A stretch of 64,000 nt of DNA from Mycolicibacterium septicum DSM 44393 (GTDB taxonomy: Bacteria > Actinomycetota > Actinomycetes > Mycobacteriales > Mycobacteriaceae), in the NCBI RefSeq assembly GCF_000455325.1, contig NZ_HG322951.1, positions 1,836,867 through 1,900,866 on the forward strand, read 5' to 3'. Below the pieces are notes generated by a model. That model was not told the DNA's origin. It saw only the letters and a program-made list of their open reading frames with translations, and searched no databases. Positions within the stretch are counted from its first letter, which is position 1. The number at the start of each line of letters is the position of its first letter. Positions 46,865-58,402 of the stretch are shown piece after piece. The position numbers were made by a program, and so were the translations under genes.

Positions 46865-47572
46865 ATGGGCCGAACATTGAAGTCCGAGTCGCCGCGGCGA
46901 CGACGGCGACAGACGAAGCAGGGCGTCGTGCTGTCCGAGGAGCTCATCGTCGAGGCTGCCCTGCGGGTGTTGCAGTACCACGGTGCGGCCGGCCTGAGCG
47001 TCAGGCGCCTCGGCGTCGCCCTCGGGGCTGACCCCACCGCCCTGTACCGCTACTTCCGCGGCATCGAGGACGTGGTGCTGGCCATCACCGACGAGCTGTT
47101 GCGACGAGTGGTCGAGGGGTGGGAGCCGACCGGTCACTGGCGGGAGGACATGCGGGAACTGGGGCTGCGCCTGCACCGCGTCTACGTCGAGCACCCGCAG
47201 GCCGGTGTGCTGGCCGCGAGCCGGGTGACCGGAGGCGCCCACGAGATCCAGATCATCGAGACGGTTTTGGGTTCACTGCGGTCGGCCGGTTTCCCCGAGC
47301 GGGAGGCGGTCGAGGTGTATCACGCCTTCATCGACCAGATGCTGGGGTTCGCCGCTCTGGACGCCGCCTTCGAAGCCCTGCCCGCAGAACACCAGAAGCG
47401 CGATGACGACAGGTGGCGTGACACCTACGCGCAGCTGCCCGCCGAGAACTATCCGAACATCGCGGCCACCAGTGGTCTGCTCGACGAGTCGATGCGGCGC
47501 AGCGCGGGTGAATCGGCTCTGGATCTGCTTCTCGACGGCGTGGCCGCGCGGCTGGAGGCCCGCCGGCCGTAG
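46865..47572 (+). CDS. TetR-family regulator
   Basis: 235-aa regulator with a basic N-terminus (SPRRRRRQTKQG) and helix-turn-helix LSVRRLGVALGADPTALYRYFRG. ATG 46865 is preferred because GGGAGG (46851-46856) lies 8 nt upstream; GTG 46859 would be too close. It probably regulates the oxidase-cupin pair upstream, in the same orientation. Confidence 0.87.
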   Translation: MGRTLKSESPRRRRRQTKQGVVLSEELIVEAALRVLQYHGAAGLSVRRLGVALGADPTALYRYFRGIEDVVLAITDELLRRVVEGWEPTGHWREDMRELGLRLHRVYVEHPQAGVLAASRVTGGAHEIQIIETVLGSLRSAGFPEREAVEVYHAFIDQMLGFAALDAAFEALPAEHQKRDDDRWRDTYAQLPAENYPNIAATSGLLDESMRRSAGESALDLLLDGVAARLEARRP

Positions 47573-47579
47573 CCGGTGC

Positions 47580-48281
47580 TCACCCTGCTTTCGCTGCGAT
47601 GCCGTCGAGCAGTTGACCCAGGCCGGAACGGAATTCGGCCAGGGGGTCGTCGTCGGTCTGATCGAACACCCCGGCGTCGATGGCGGCTGCCAATGCGGGG
47701 AACCGGTCCGGTCGGACCAGTCGTCGCAGTAACGCTGGGTACTCCCGGTCGTCCACGTCGCGCGCCTCGATGGCCAACGCCGCCGAGCCCCGGGTGAAAA
47801 CCAGCACGGCGATGACCGCGGTGAGCTTCTCGCGCTCGGTCAGCCCCGTGCCGGACAGGGCGGCCAGGCCGGCGTCGAGCCAGGCCAGTTGACCGGGATC
47901 TGCGGGCAGGCCGGCCGACGCGGCCTGCAGGATCCACGGATGGCGGTGGTAGATGGCCCACAGTTCATGAGCCCAATTCGACAGTGCACCACGCCAATCC
48001 GATCCCTCGGGCGTCGTCGGCGGCGGGCCGGGTCCGGTGGCGAGCATGAACGTCACCAGCTCGTCTTTGTTGGCCACGTGCCGGTAGAGGGACATGGTGC
48101 CGCATCCGAGACGCTCGGCCAGTCGTGCCATCGACAGGGCGGCGAGTCCGTCGGTATCGGCGAGTTCGACAGCCGCCGCGACGATCGCCTCCCGCGTCAG
48201 GCCACGCGACCGACTCGGCGCCGGGTCTTGTTGCCAGAGCAGGCGCAACGCACGGGGGAGCGGTTCATCGGGGCCGGACAT
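47580..48281 (-). CDS. TetR-family regulator with TetR-type C-terminal domain
   Basis: 233-aa regulator (LTREAIVAAAVELADTDGLAAL, LAERLGCGTMSLYRHVANKDEL) with a TetR_C-like ligand domain (LSNWAHELWAIYHRHPWIL). Divergent from a DUF2306 membrane protein; two GCGTATGnCATACGC-like operators lie between them. GTG 48284 is an adjacent alternative start. Inducer unknown. Confidence 0.9.
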   Translation of the reverse strand: MSGPDEPLPRALRLLWQQDPAPSRSRGLTREAIVAAAVELADTDGLAALSMARLAERLGCGTMSLYRHVANKDELVTFMLATGPGPPPTTPEGSDWRGALSNWAHELWAIYHRHPWILQAASAGLPADPGQLAWLDAGLAALSGTGLTEREKLTAVIAVLVFTRGSAALAIEARDVDDREYPALLRRLVRPDRFPALAAAIDAGVFDQTDDDPLAEFRSGLGQLLDGIAAKAG

Positions 48282-48306
48282 CACCGCTCAGAGTAATCAG
48301 TGACAA

Positions 48307-48352
48307 CCTGATGCGTATGCCATACCCTTTTGCGTATGACATACGCATCAGG
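48307..48352. promoter_or_regulatory. Double palindromic TetR operator
   Basis: GCGTATG-A-CATACGC (48332-48346) is a perfect 7-1-7 palindrome, and GCGTATG-C-CATACCC (48313-48327) is a near copy 19 bp upstream. Together they form a larger 13-bp inverted repeat CCTGATGCGTATG (48307-48319) / CATACGCATCAGG (48340-48352). The right copy covers the ATG of the DUF2306 gene, so bound repressor would block both transcription and start-codon access. Confidence 0.7.
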
Positions 48353-49007
48353 GCGATCGAAGCGGCCGGCCGCGGCGCTCGCGGTGATCGTCGTGGTGTT
48401 CCTGGCGTATTCGCTACCGCCGTACCTCACCGGCGGCACCCGGGTGCCGTCCACCTTCGGGCTGCACTATCCGCTGCTGGTCGCTCACGTTCTCTTCGCG
48501 AGCGTGGCGATGGTGTGCGCCGTCGCGCAGATCTGGCCGGGCTTGCGGCATCGCCACCCGGCACTGCATCGGCGCACCGGCCGCGTCTACGTCGCGACGG
48601 CGATTCCGGCGGCGGTCTGCGCGATGGTGATCGGGGCGGCGACGCCGTTCGGTCCGATACTGCGGGTCAGCGACGTCGCACTGGGGGCGCTCTGGCTCTG
48701 GTTCACGGTCGACGGATTCGTTGCGGCGCGCCACCGCAGGTTCGGCGTACACCGCCGCCAGATGCTGCGGAGTGCGACGCTGGCGCTGTCGATCATCACC
48801 AACAGGATCTGGACGCCCGTGCTGTATCTGACCTTCGACCCGTTGCGCGACAGCGTCTTCGGCGGGGACGAGCAGAAGTATCTGTGGGTCGTCGCGGGTG
48901 TGGGTGCCTGGTTGGGCTGGACGATTCCGCTCCTGGGACTGCAGCTGTGGTTGAGTCGGCAGGCCGCACGCACCGGGGCTCGGCCACCGTCATTGAGCGG
49001 GGTCTGA
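48336..49007 (+). CDS. DUF2306 membrane protein
   Basis: 223-aa integral membrane protein with about six helices. HPALHRRTGRVYVATAIPAAVC and HRRFGVHRRQMLRSATLALSIITNRIW are typical of DUF2306. The ATG at 48336 lies inside the right-hand operator repeat. The 3' end overlaps the convergent TetR gene by 18 bp. Function unknown; control by the divergent TetR suggests inducible expression. Confidence 0.8.
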   Translation: MTYASGRSKRPAAALAVIVVVFLAYSLPPYLTGGTRVPSTFGLHYPLLVAHVLFASVAMVCAVAQIWPGLRHRHPALHRRTGRVYVATAIPAAVCAMVIGAATPFGPILRVSDVALGALWLWFTVDGFVAARHRRFGVHRRQMLRSATLALSIITNRIWTPVLYLTFDPLRDSVFGGDEQKYLWVVAGVGAWLGWTIPLLGLQLWLSRQAARTGARPPSLSGV

Positions 49008-49535
49008 GGTGGCGGTGATCCGATCGATCACCGCCAGCAAGCCGTCGTCCTCGTCGGCCTCCACGACGTGGCCGCCGAGTGCGCGGTGCAGAGCGCTGTA
49101 GTACAGACCGTCGCCCATGAGCTTCACCGCGCGGGCCACGTCGAGGTCGCCGAGTGCATCGTGCAGGACGTTCAGCCAGTCGGCCGAAACGGTCTCGATG
49201 ACGGTCCGCGCGTGACCGTCACCCGCCTGCTGCAACCGGGACACCGCCACCAGGGTCCGATCGAGCGGCGTGCCCGCGTAGTGAGAGGACCGGATGTAGT
49301 AGCGCGCGGGTCCCTCCGGAGCGGTCCGCATCGCCTGCACATCCTCGGCCGCCAGTGCCAGGAGCCGGTCGCACAATGCGGCGGCGAGACGGTCCTTGGA
49401 CGGAAAGTGGTAGAGCAGACCGCCTTTCGACACGCCCGCTTTGGCGGCCACCGCGTCGAGGGTGGCGTAGCGCTCGCCTTCGACGGCCAGGACATCCTCG
49501 TAGGCGTCGAGGATGCGGTCCCGCGACGAAGCCAT
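48990..49535 (-). CDS. TetR-family regulator of the adjacent MFS gene
   Basis: 181-aa repressor with helix-turn-helix YATLDAVAAKAGVSKGGLLYHFPSKDRL. Divergent from an MFS transporter with a 16-bp perfect palindrome between them that overlaps a -10 element. Confidence 0.9.
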   Translation of the reverse strand: MASSRDRILDAYEDVLAVEGERYATLDAVAAKAGVSKGGLLYHFPSKDRLAAALCDRLLALAAEDVQAMRTAPEGPARYYIRSSHYAGTPLDRTLVAVSRLQQAGDGHARTVIETVSADWLNVLHDALGDLDVARAVKLMGDGLYYSALHRALGGHVVEADEDDGLLAVIDRITATSDPAQ

Positions 49536-49566
49536 TCCGAGAGCTTACGACAATTCAGTGGAACTG

Positions 49567-49586
49567 TACCGTCTGGACGGTATAGT
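49567..49586. promoter_or_regulatory. TetR operator overlapping an MFS -10
   Basis: TACCGTC-TG-GACGGTA (49567-49582) is a perfect palindrome. TATAGT (49581-49586), the likely -10 of the MFS gene, begins inside it, so repressor binding would exclude RNA polymerase. Confidence 0.6.
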
Positions 49587-49628
49587 TTGGGCCGGTCACG
49601 TCGGTCGAGTCACATGGAGAAGCTGGTC

Positions 49629-50891
49629 ATGCGGGTGTATCGCGACGTGCTCCGGACTCCGGGCGTACTGAACGTGACTGCTTCCCAGCTGTTCGCCCGA
49701 CTGCCGCTGGGCATGCTCAACCTGGCGATCCTCATGCACGTCCAGTCCAAGACCGGGTCCTACGCACTGGCCGGCGCCGCGGTGGCATGCGTCAGCATCG
49801 GGGAAGCGCTGGCGATGCCCGTCACCGCGCGCATCGCCGGACGCGCCATGGTGATCACCCTGATCGCCGCGGCCCTGACGAACGGCATCGCCATGCTGGC
49901 GCTGGCGTTCGCCGGTGCCTCCGGGCCGCTGCTGCTGATGCTCGGGGTGCTCATCGGGGCATCCGTGCCGCCGCTGATGCCGGTGGTCCGGGCGCTGTAT
50001 CCGCAACTGGTGCCCAGCGACGGGGTCCGCGCGCTGTTCGCGTTCGACACCACCGCACAGGAACTGATCTGGGTTGTCGGCCCGGTGGCCACGACCTTCC
50101 TCGCCTCCGCGCTGTCGACCGCGATCCCGTTGGCGGTCTCCGCCGGCGTCACGGTGGTCGGCACCACGTGGTTTCTGCTGGGCGCCAGGCATCTTCGGCC
50201 GCCTACGGGCATGGCCGCGTCGGCCTTCGGCCGAGTGATCGCCAACCGGGCGGTCATCCTCGCGATGGTCGCCAGCCTCGCGCTGGTCGCCTCGTTCATG
50301 GCCCTGGAAGTCGGTATCGTCGCCGCGCTCGGACGCACCGGTGTCACCGCCGGACTCGCGATCGCGGTGGCGAGCGTGGGATCCCTGGTCGGAGGCTTGA
50401 TGTTCGGGCACCGGCGATTCAGGCTCGCCGGCCTGGTCGCCGCGCTGGGAATCGTGGCTGCCGGCACCGCCGTGTTCGGCCTCGTCGGCAACCTCGCCCT
50501 GCAGTTCTGCGCATTGTTCGTGTCGGGACTGGGCTTCGCCCCGGCGATGTCCGCGCTGTATCTCATGGTGTCGCGGGAGATCGAGGAACACTCGGCGGCA
50601 GAGGCGTTCGGCTGGCTCAACAGCGCGGCGCTCGTGGGCGGGGCGTCGGGTACCGCGCTGGCCGGCGTGGCCGCCGACGCGCACGGCGCCCACGGTGCCG
50701 TCGTGGTGTCGGCGGTGCTGGCCACCCTGGCCGCGGGTAGCCCGGTCGTGGCCCGGATGGCCGGTCCGCTCAGAGGTCTCGGCGATCAACCGGATGCGCC
50801 GACCCCTCAGGGCGGCCACGGTCCGGACCCGGCGTGCAGTGGAGAAGATCTGGAATGCGCCTGCCCCGGTCAGGTCACCAGATCCCGATGA
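49629..50891 (+). CDS. MFS transporter
   Basis: About 420-aa major facilitator protein with some 12 helices, of the drug-efflux-like type (LPLGMLNLAILMHVQSKTG, IGASVPPLMPVVRALYPQLV, FGWLNSAALVGGASGTALAG). ATG 49629 has GGAGAAG six bases upstream; an ATG at 49614 is also in frame. The last 45 or so residues are polar and Cys/Pro-rich, and the end overlaps the convergent DASS transporter by 17 bp. Substrate unknown. Confidence 0.87.
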   Translation: MRVYRDVLRTPGVLNVTASQLFARLPLGMLNLAILMHVQSKTGSYALAGAAVACVSIGEALAMPVTARIAGRAMVITLIAAALTNGIAMLALAFAGASGPLLLMLGVLIGASVPPLMPVVRALYPQLVPSDGVRALFAFDTTAQELIWVVGPVATTFLASALSTAIPLAVSAGVTVVGTTWFLLGARHLRPPTGMAASAFGRVIANRAVILAMVASLALVASFMALEVGIVAALGRTGVTAGLAIAVASVGSLVGGLMFGHRRFRLAGLVAALGIVAAGTAVFGLVGNLALQFCALFVSGLGFAPAMSALYLMVSREIEEHSAAEAFGWLNSAALVGGASGTALAGVAADAHGAHGAVVVSAVLATLAAGSPVVARMAGPLRGLGDQPDAPTPQGGHGPDPACSGEDLECACPGQVTRSR

Positions 50892-52326
50892 GTTTCATCC
50901 AGCCGCCGCCGATGAGCGTCCAGATCAGGATGATCACGATGCTCATCAGGAACCCGACCCGGAACAGCTCGCTGGTCTTGACGTACCCGGAGCCGTAGAT
51001 GACACCGGCCGGGCCGGACGAATAGTGGGCCAGACCGCCGAACAGGTTCCCGATGAACCCGAACACCAAGGCCGAGAACAAGGGTGGGGCGCCGGTGGCG
51101 ATCGCCGCCCCGACGAACACCGCGTACATCGCGACGATGTGCGCCGTGTTCGAGGCGAACAGGTAGTGCGAGTAGAAGTAGACCAGGGTCAGGATCGCGA
51201 ACGCGACGAGCCACGGCAGGGACCCCACCGCCCCGGCCACCGAGTCGCCGATCCAGTCGATCACGCCGAGTTCGTTGAGTTCGTTGGCCATTCCGACGAG
51301 TACGCCGAAGAACACCAGGGTGCTCCAGGCAGAGGTGTTGTCCGCCAGGTCCTTCCACGACAAGACGCCGGTGATCAGCAGGATGGCGATACCGGTGAAG
51401 GCAGCCGTCGTCGCGTCGACCCGGAGCAGATCGGTGAGGCACCACAGCACCAGCAGCAGGATGAAGGTGGCCGCCATGATCCATTCCTTGCGCGACATCG
51501 GGCCTGCCTCGCGCAACTGCTCACGTGCCTGCTGCGGCGCATCAGGGGTCTTGGTGACCGTCGGCGGATACACCTTGGACATCACCCAGGGCACCGCCAC
51601 CAGGCTCACCACGCCGGGGACGATCGCTGCCAGTGCCCACTTGCCCCAGGAGATTTCGACTCCCAGCTTTCCCGCGGCCTCCTGCGCGACGGGGTTGCCC
51701 GCCATCGCGGTGACGAACATCGCCGAGGTGATGACGTTGACCTGCAACGCGGTGAGCGTCAGATATGCGCCGAGGCGTTTGCGCGACTCCTCCGGTTCGG
51801 GATGTGAATCCTCGAGATGGCTCAGCGAAGCGACGATCGGGAACACCACCCCGCCGCAGCGGGCGGTGTTCGACGGAGTCGCCGGCGCGAGAATCAGGTC
51901 CGTCAACGCCATCCCGTAGGACAATCCGAGGGTGGAGCGGCCCATCCTGGTGACAAACATCAGCGCGATGCGCCGCCCGAGTCCCGTGATCAGGAACCCC
52001 TCGGCGATGAAGAACGCCGCGACGATGAGCCACACCGTCGTGTTGGCGAATCCCGACAGGGCACGTGCCGCCGTCTCGGTCTTGGTCAGCATCGCCGCGG
52101 TCATGCCGATCAGCGCCACCGCACCAGTGGGCAGCGGCTGCAGGATCAGCGCCAGGATCGTGCCGAGGAAGATCCCGAACATCCGCATGCCGGTGGGCTC
52201 CACGCCCGCGGGAACCGGCAGGAAATACACCACCACCGCCACCAGAATCGGGATGCCGGCCTTCCACAGATAGGGCACCCACCGTGGGGTCTTGGGCGCC
52301 GTGGCAGCCTCTGCGGTGGTGGTCAT
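50875..52326 (-). CDS. DASS-family dicarboxylate transporter
   Basis: 483-aa divalent-anion:sodium symporter (SLC13/CitT type) with about 12 helices and the two SNT signature motifs (ILAPATPSNTARCGG; LFASNTAHIVAMY). Last gene of the sdhC-sdhA-sdhB operon, 21 nt after sdhB, so it probably imports succinate, fumarate or malate for the adjacent dehydrogenase. The link is inferred from operon structure. Confidence 0.88.
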   Translation of the reverse strand: MTTTAEAATAPKTPRWVPYLWKAGIPILVAVVVYFLPVPAGVEPTGMRMFGIFLGTILALILQPLPTGAVALIGMTAAMLTKTETAARALSGFANTTVWLIVAAFFIAEGFLITGLGRRIALMFVTRMGRSTLGLSYGMALTDLILAPATPSNTARCGGVVFPIVASLSHLEDSHPEPEESRKRLGAYLTLTALQVNVITSAMFVTAMAGNPVAQEAAGKLGVEISWGKWALAAIVPGVVSLVAVPWVMSKVYPPTVTKTPDAPQQAREQLREAGPMSRKEWIMAATFILLLVLWCLTDLLRVDATTAAFTGIAILLITGVLSWKDLADNTSAWSTLVFFGVLVGMANELNELGVIDWIGDSVAGAVGSLPWLVAFAILTLVYFYSHYLFASNTAHIVAMYAVFVGAAIATGAPPLFSALVFGFIGNLFGGLAHYSSGPAGVIYGSGYVKTSELFRVGFLMSIVIILIWTLIGGGWMKLIGIW

Positions 52327-52347
52327 CGGCGCAGTCCCTTCGCTCAG

Positions 52348-53093
52348 TCAGTTCCTGGGGCCGCGCAGTCGGGCCCGCACCACTTCGCGATTGACCGCGG
52401 CGACGGCGGTGAGCGGAATGCCCTCGGGGCAGACCTCGGAGCATTCGCCGTAACTGGAGCACGGCCCGAACTCGCGCTCCATCTGCCCGACGAGAGTGGT
52501 GGCCCGGCGCGACCGTTCCTGCCGGCCCCGGGTGACGGTGCCCAGATGCAACAGCTTGGCCCCCGCGAACAGGTGTGCCGCTCCGTTGGGGCAGGCCGCC
52601 ACACATGCCCCGCACCCGATGCAGGCCGCGAAATCCAAGGCGTATTCGGAGTCGTCGTGCGGCAGCGGCTCGGCATCGGCGTCGGCGGCCGTGCCCGCGT
52701 CGACGGCGATGTGCCCGCCCGCGGCGATCATCCGGTCCAGTGCCGAGCGGTCCACCACCAGATCGCGCACCACCGGATAGGCAGCCGAACGGAACGGCTC
52801 GATGCGGATGTGCGCGCCGTCGCGGTAGGACCGGACGTGCTGTCGGCAGGCGGGCGTCTTGGGCACGGGCCCGTGCGGTCGTCCGTCGACGGTGATCCCG
52901 CAGGATCCGCACACGCCCTCGCGGCAGTCGGAATCGAAGGCCACCGGGTCCCGGCCGTCGGCCACCAGGGTGTCGTTGAGCCGGTCCAGCAGCTCCAGCA
53001 GCGACATCTCGGGCGTCGCGTCGTCGACGGTGTACTCCTCGAATCGGCCCGCCGAGGCGGTGTCGGGTTGGCGCCAGATCTGCAACGTCAGCC

Positions 53094-53097
<4 letters not shown>
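52348..53097 (-). CDS. sdhB: Succinate dehydrogenase/fumarate reductase iron-sulfur subunit (Sdh1-type)
   Basis: 249-aa subunit with a [2Fe-2S] domain (CREGVCGSCGITVDG ... C at CRQH) and a ferredoxin-like domain with CIGCGACVAACPNG and CSSYGECSEVCPEG. The second cluster motif has the expected three-plus-one cysteine pattern. The ATG overlaps the sdhA stop (ATGA). Passes electrons from SdhA to the membrane cytochrome b. Confidence 0.93.
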
Positions 53098-55069
<1,972 letters not shown>

Positions 55070-55073
<4 letters not shown>

Positions 55074-55843
55074 GACACCAGCCCGGTCCACACGGCGATC
55101 GGAATCGTCATGTTGCCCACCATCACTGCCAGTGCGAGTACACCCCCGACCACCACGCCCACCTGGCGGGCCCGCGCTCCGGTGACCCCGAGATCGTTGA
55201 CCGCGGTCCACAATCCGTGCAGCAGGTGGGCACCCAGAACCGCCATCGCCAGGAGATAGAACACCGCCACACCGGGCCGGCTGAAGCTCGCGATCAGGTT
55301 GTCGTAGGCATGGCTGGTGGACTCGGTGGCACCGGCGAAGGACGCGCTGGCGAAGGGCCGGGTTCCCACGGTCAGGTCGAGGATGTGGAACACGATGAAC
55401 AGCAACAGGACCAGTCCGCTGACCAGCATGGTGCGCGCCGTGAACGACCGCAGTCCCAGTCCTCGCCTGCGGAACCGTCCCCGCGCCACGTGCGCCCGGC
55501 GGGTCAGCAGCACCGCGCAGCCGACATGGGCGATCAAGCAGCCGGCCAGCACCACCCGGAAGATCCACAGTGCCCCCTCGTAGGGCAACAACGGTTCGAG
55601 CAGCGTGCGCAACCAGACCGCGTAGTCGTCGAAATGCCGCGCGCCCGTGTACACCTTGAGGTTGCCGATCATGTGCACGAGGACAAAGAGGGTGAAGACG
55701 ATCCCGGTGCCGGCCATGACGAGTTTGAGGGTGACCGAGGAAGGCTCGACGCGCCAGGCCCAGTGCGGGCGGGCGACAACGGGACCCCGGGGTACCTCAT
55801 GCCCGGCGTCGGCATCGGAAACGGTCTCGGCGTTGGCAGTCAT
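55070..55843 (-). CDS. sdhC: Succinate dehydrogenase cytochrome b membrane subunit (Sdh1-type)
   Basis: 257-aa single membrane anchor with five helices, as in the Sdh/Frd type-B enzymes with a fused cytochrome b. Histidines inside helices (FVLVHMIGNLKVY, IAHVGCAVLL, FIVFHILDL, GAHLLHGLW) would bind two haems. AGGAGG lies upstream of ATG 55843. First gene of the operon; it passes electrons to menaquinone. Confidence 0.92.
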
Positions 55844-56017
55844 CGCATGCAGACCTCCTGCGGCAGCGACGCTACCGGGCCGCCGATGAGGTTGCAGGGC
55901 AATTGGCACCCTGGTCAATAGGAATTCGGTTCCCGCGTATCACGCCCTGAACAGGTGTAATCTCCGGGCGGTCAGTCTTACCGGTGCCGAATCGCCAACC
56001 GGGAGGAAGGTAAGCCC
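55844..56017 (+). promoter_or_regulatory. sdhC-atsA divergent region
   Basis: 174 bp. A TAATCT (55958-55963) preceded by TG could be the -10 of atsA, and GGGAGGAAGG just before the atsA ATG is a strong ribosome-binding site. No obvious operator palindrome was seen. Confidence 0.4.
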
Positions 56018-58381
56018 ATGGCCTCCGGGATCAATTCAGCGTTCAACGGCAAGATCGAAACGGATATCAGGGATTCCGAACCGGACTGGGGGCCCTACGC
56101 GGCACCCACCGCTGTCGAGAACGCCCCGAACGTCCTGTATCTGGTGTGGGACGACACCGGCATCGCCACGTGGGACTGTTTCGGCGGCCTGGTGGACATG
56201 CCGGCGATGAGCCGGATCGCCGAACGCGGAGTTCGGCTGTCGCAGTTCCACACCACGGCACTGTGCTCGCCGACCCGCGCGTCACTGCTCACCGGACGCA
56301 ACGCCACCACGGTCGGGATGGCCACCATCGAGGAGTTCACCGACGGATTCCCCAACTGCAACGGGCGGATTCCGCTCGAGACCGCCCTGCTCCCGGAGGT
56401 GCTCGCCGAAAACGGCTACAACACGTACTGCGTCGGCAAGTGGCATCTGACTCCGTTGGAAGAGTCCAACCTCGCTGCCACCAAACGGCATTGGCCTTGC
56501 TCGCGGGGGTTCGAACGGTTCTACGGATTCATGGGTGGCGAGACCGATCAGTGGTACCCGGACCTGGTGTACGACAACCATCCGGTCGACCCTCCGGGTA
56601 CGCCCGAGGAGGGGTATCACCTCTCCCGCGATCTGGCCGACAAGACCATCGAGTTCATCCGGGACGCCAAGGTGATCGCCCCGGACAAACCCTGGTTCAC
56701 CTACCTGTGCCCGGGCGCCGGTCACGCCCCGCACCACGTGTTCAAGGAGTGGGCCGACCGGTATGCGGGGCGGTTCGACATGGGCTACGAGGCCTACCGC
56801 GACATCGTGCTGGAGAACCAGAAACGGCTGGGTATCGTTCCGCCCGAGACCGAGCTGTCACCGGTCAATCCCTATGCGGATGTCAAGGGACCCAACGGTG
56901 AACCGTGGCCCGCCCAGGACACGGTGCGGCCGTGGGACACCTTGAGCGACGACGAGAAGCGGCTGTTCGCCCGGATGGCCGAGGTGTTCGCCGGCTTCCT
57001 GTCCTACACCGACGCCCAGATCGGCCGGGTACTGGACTTCCTGGAAGAGACGGGGCAACTCGACAACACGATCATCGTGGTGATCTCCGACAACGGGGCC
57101 AGCGGCGAGGGTGGGCCGAACGGGTCGGTCAACGAGACGAAGTTCTTCAACGGCTACATCGACACCGCCGAGGAAGGGCTCAAGTTCATCGACCGGTTGG
57201 GGTCGCCGGAGACCTACAACCACTACCCGATCGGGTGGGCGATGGCGTTCAACACGCCCTACAAGCTGTTCAAGCGTTACGCCTCCCATGAGGGTGGTAT
57301 CGCCGACACCGCGATCATCTCCTGGCCCAACGGTATTGGCTCCCACGGTGCGGTGCGCGACAACTACGTCAACGTCTGCGACATCACGCCGACCGTCTAC
57401 GACCTGCTCGACATCACGCCCCCGGCGAGCGTGCGCGGGGTTCCGCAGAAGCCGCTGGATGGCATGAGTTTCAAAGTCGCACTGGATAATCCGGATGCCC
57501 CCACGGGCAAGGCGACCCAGTTCTACACCATGCTCGGCACCCGCGGCATCTGGCACAGGGGCTGGTTCGCCAACACCGTGCACGCCGCCACCCCCTCGGG
57601 GTGGTCGCACTTCGACGCCGACCGCTGGGAGCTGTTCCACATCGAGGCCGACCGCAGCCAGTGCCACGACCTGGCCGCCGAACAGCCGGACAAACTCGCC
57701 GAACTCCAAAAGCTGTGGTTCAGCGAGGCCGACAAGTACAACGGCCTGCCGCTGGCCGATCTCAACATCCTCGAGACGATGACCCGGTGGCGGCCCTATC
57801 TGGTCGGGGAGCGGTCCCGCTACACCTACTACCCGAACACCGCGGAAGTCGGCCTGGGCGCGGCCGCCGAGCTGCGCGGGCAGTCGTTCACCGTGCTTGC
57901 CGACGTGACGGTGGACGGCGATGACGCGCAAGGCGTGTTGTTCAAACAAGGTGGCGCGCACGGCGGTCACGTCCTGTTCATCGCCGGCGGGCGGCTGCAC
58001 TACGTCTACAACTTCCTCGGTGAACACGAGCAGTCTCTGGTCTCACCCGATCCGATCCCGTTGGGGCGGCACATATTCGGTGTGCAGTACGAGCGGACCG
58101 GCACCGTCGAGGGCAGCCACACCCCGCTGGGGAACACCACCCTGTATGTCGACGACGCCGCGGTGGCCACGCTGGACGGAATGCAAACCCACCCCGGCAT
58201 GTTCGCGCTCGCCGGGGGCGGCATCTGCATCGGCCGCAACACCGGATCGGCGGTGTCGCAGCAATACCGGGCACCGTTCGCGTTCGGCGGCGGCACCATC
58301 GGGCAGGTCACCGTCGACCTGTCGGGCGAGCCGTACCGGGACCTGGAAAGGGAACTCGCTATCGCGTTCTCCAAGGACTGA
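56018..58381 (+). CDS. atsA: Arylsulfatase AtsA
   Basis: 787-aa type I sulfatase, the length recalled for M. tuberculosis AtsA (Rv0711). The active-site motif is C83-S-P-T-R-A-S-L-L-T-G-R, where Cys83 is converted to formylglycine; the partner enzyme is encoded downstream at 59141. Metal-binding segments include YLVWDDTG and VVISDNGASGEGG. There is no signal peptide, so it is probably cytoplasmic. It hydrolyses sulfate esters and may supply sulfur. Confidence 0.94.
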   Translation: MASGINSAFNGKIETDIRDSEPDWGPYAAPTAVENAPNVLYLVWDDTGIATWDCFGGLVDMPAMSRIAERGVRLSQFHTTALCSPTRASLLTGRNATTVGMATIEEFTDGFPNCNGRIPLETALLPEVLAENGYNTYCVGKWHLTPLEESNLAATKRHWPCSRGFERFYGFMGGETDQWYPDLVYDNHPVDPPGTPEEGYHLSRDLADKTIEFIRDAKVIAPDKPWFTYLCPGAGHAPHHVFKEWADRYAGRFDMGYEAYRDIVLENQKRLGIVPPETELSPVNPYADVKGPNGEPWPAQDTVRPWDTLSDDEKRLFARMAEVFAGFLSYTDAQIGRVLDFLEETGQLDNTIIVVISDNGASGEGGPNGSVNETKFFNGYIDTAEEGLKFIDRLGSPETYNHYPIGWAMAFNTPYKLFKRYASHEGGIADTAIISWPNGIGSHGAVRDNYVNVCDITPTVYDLLDITPPASVRGVPQKPLDGMSFKVALDNPDAPTGKATQFYTMLGTRGIWHRGWFANTVHAATPSGWSHFDADRWELFHIEADRSQCHDLAAEQPDKLAELQKLWFSEADKYNGLPLADLNILETMTRWRPYLVGERSRYTYYPNTAEVGLGAAAELRGQSFTVLADVTVDGDDAQGVLFKQGGAHGGHVLFIAGGRLHYVYNFLGEHEQSLVSPDPIPLGRHIFGVQYERTGTVEGSHTPLGNTTLYVDDAAVATLDGMQTHPGMFALAGGGICIGRNTGSAVSQQYRAPFAFGGGTIGQVTVDLSGEPYRDLERELAIAFSKD

Positions 58382-58402
58382 GGGGACTGAGGGGGCTGAT
58401 CG

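Noticed and set aside
58378..58400. Tandem GA(G)-rich repeat after atsA
   Set aside because: Only about two copies of CTGAGGGG; consistent with chance in a purine-rich ribosome-binding region.
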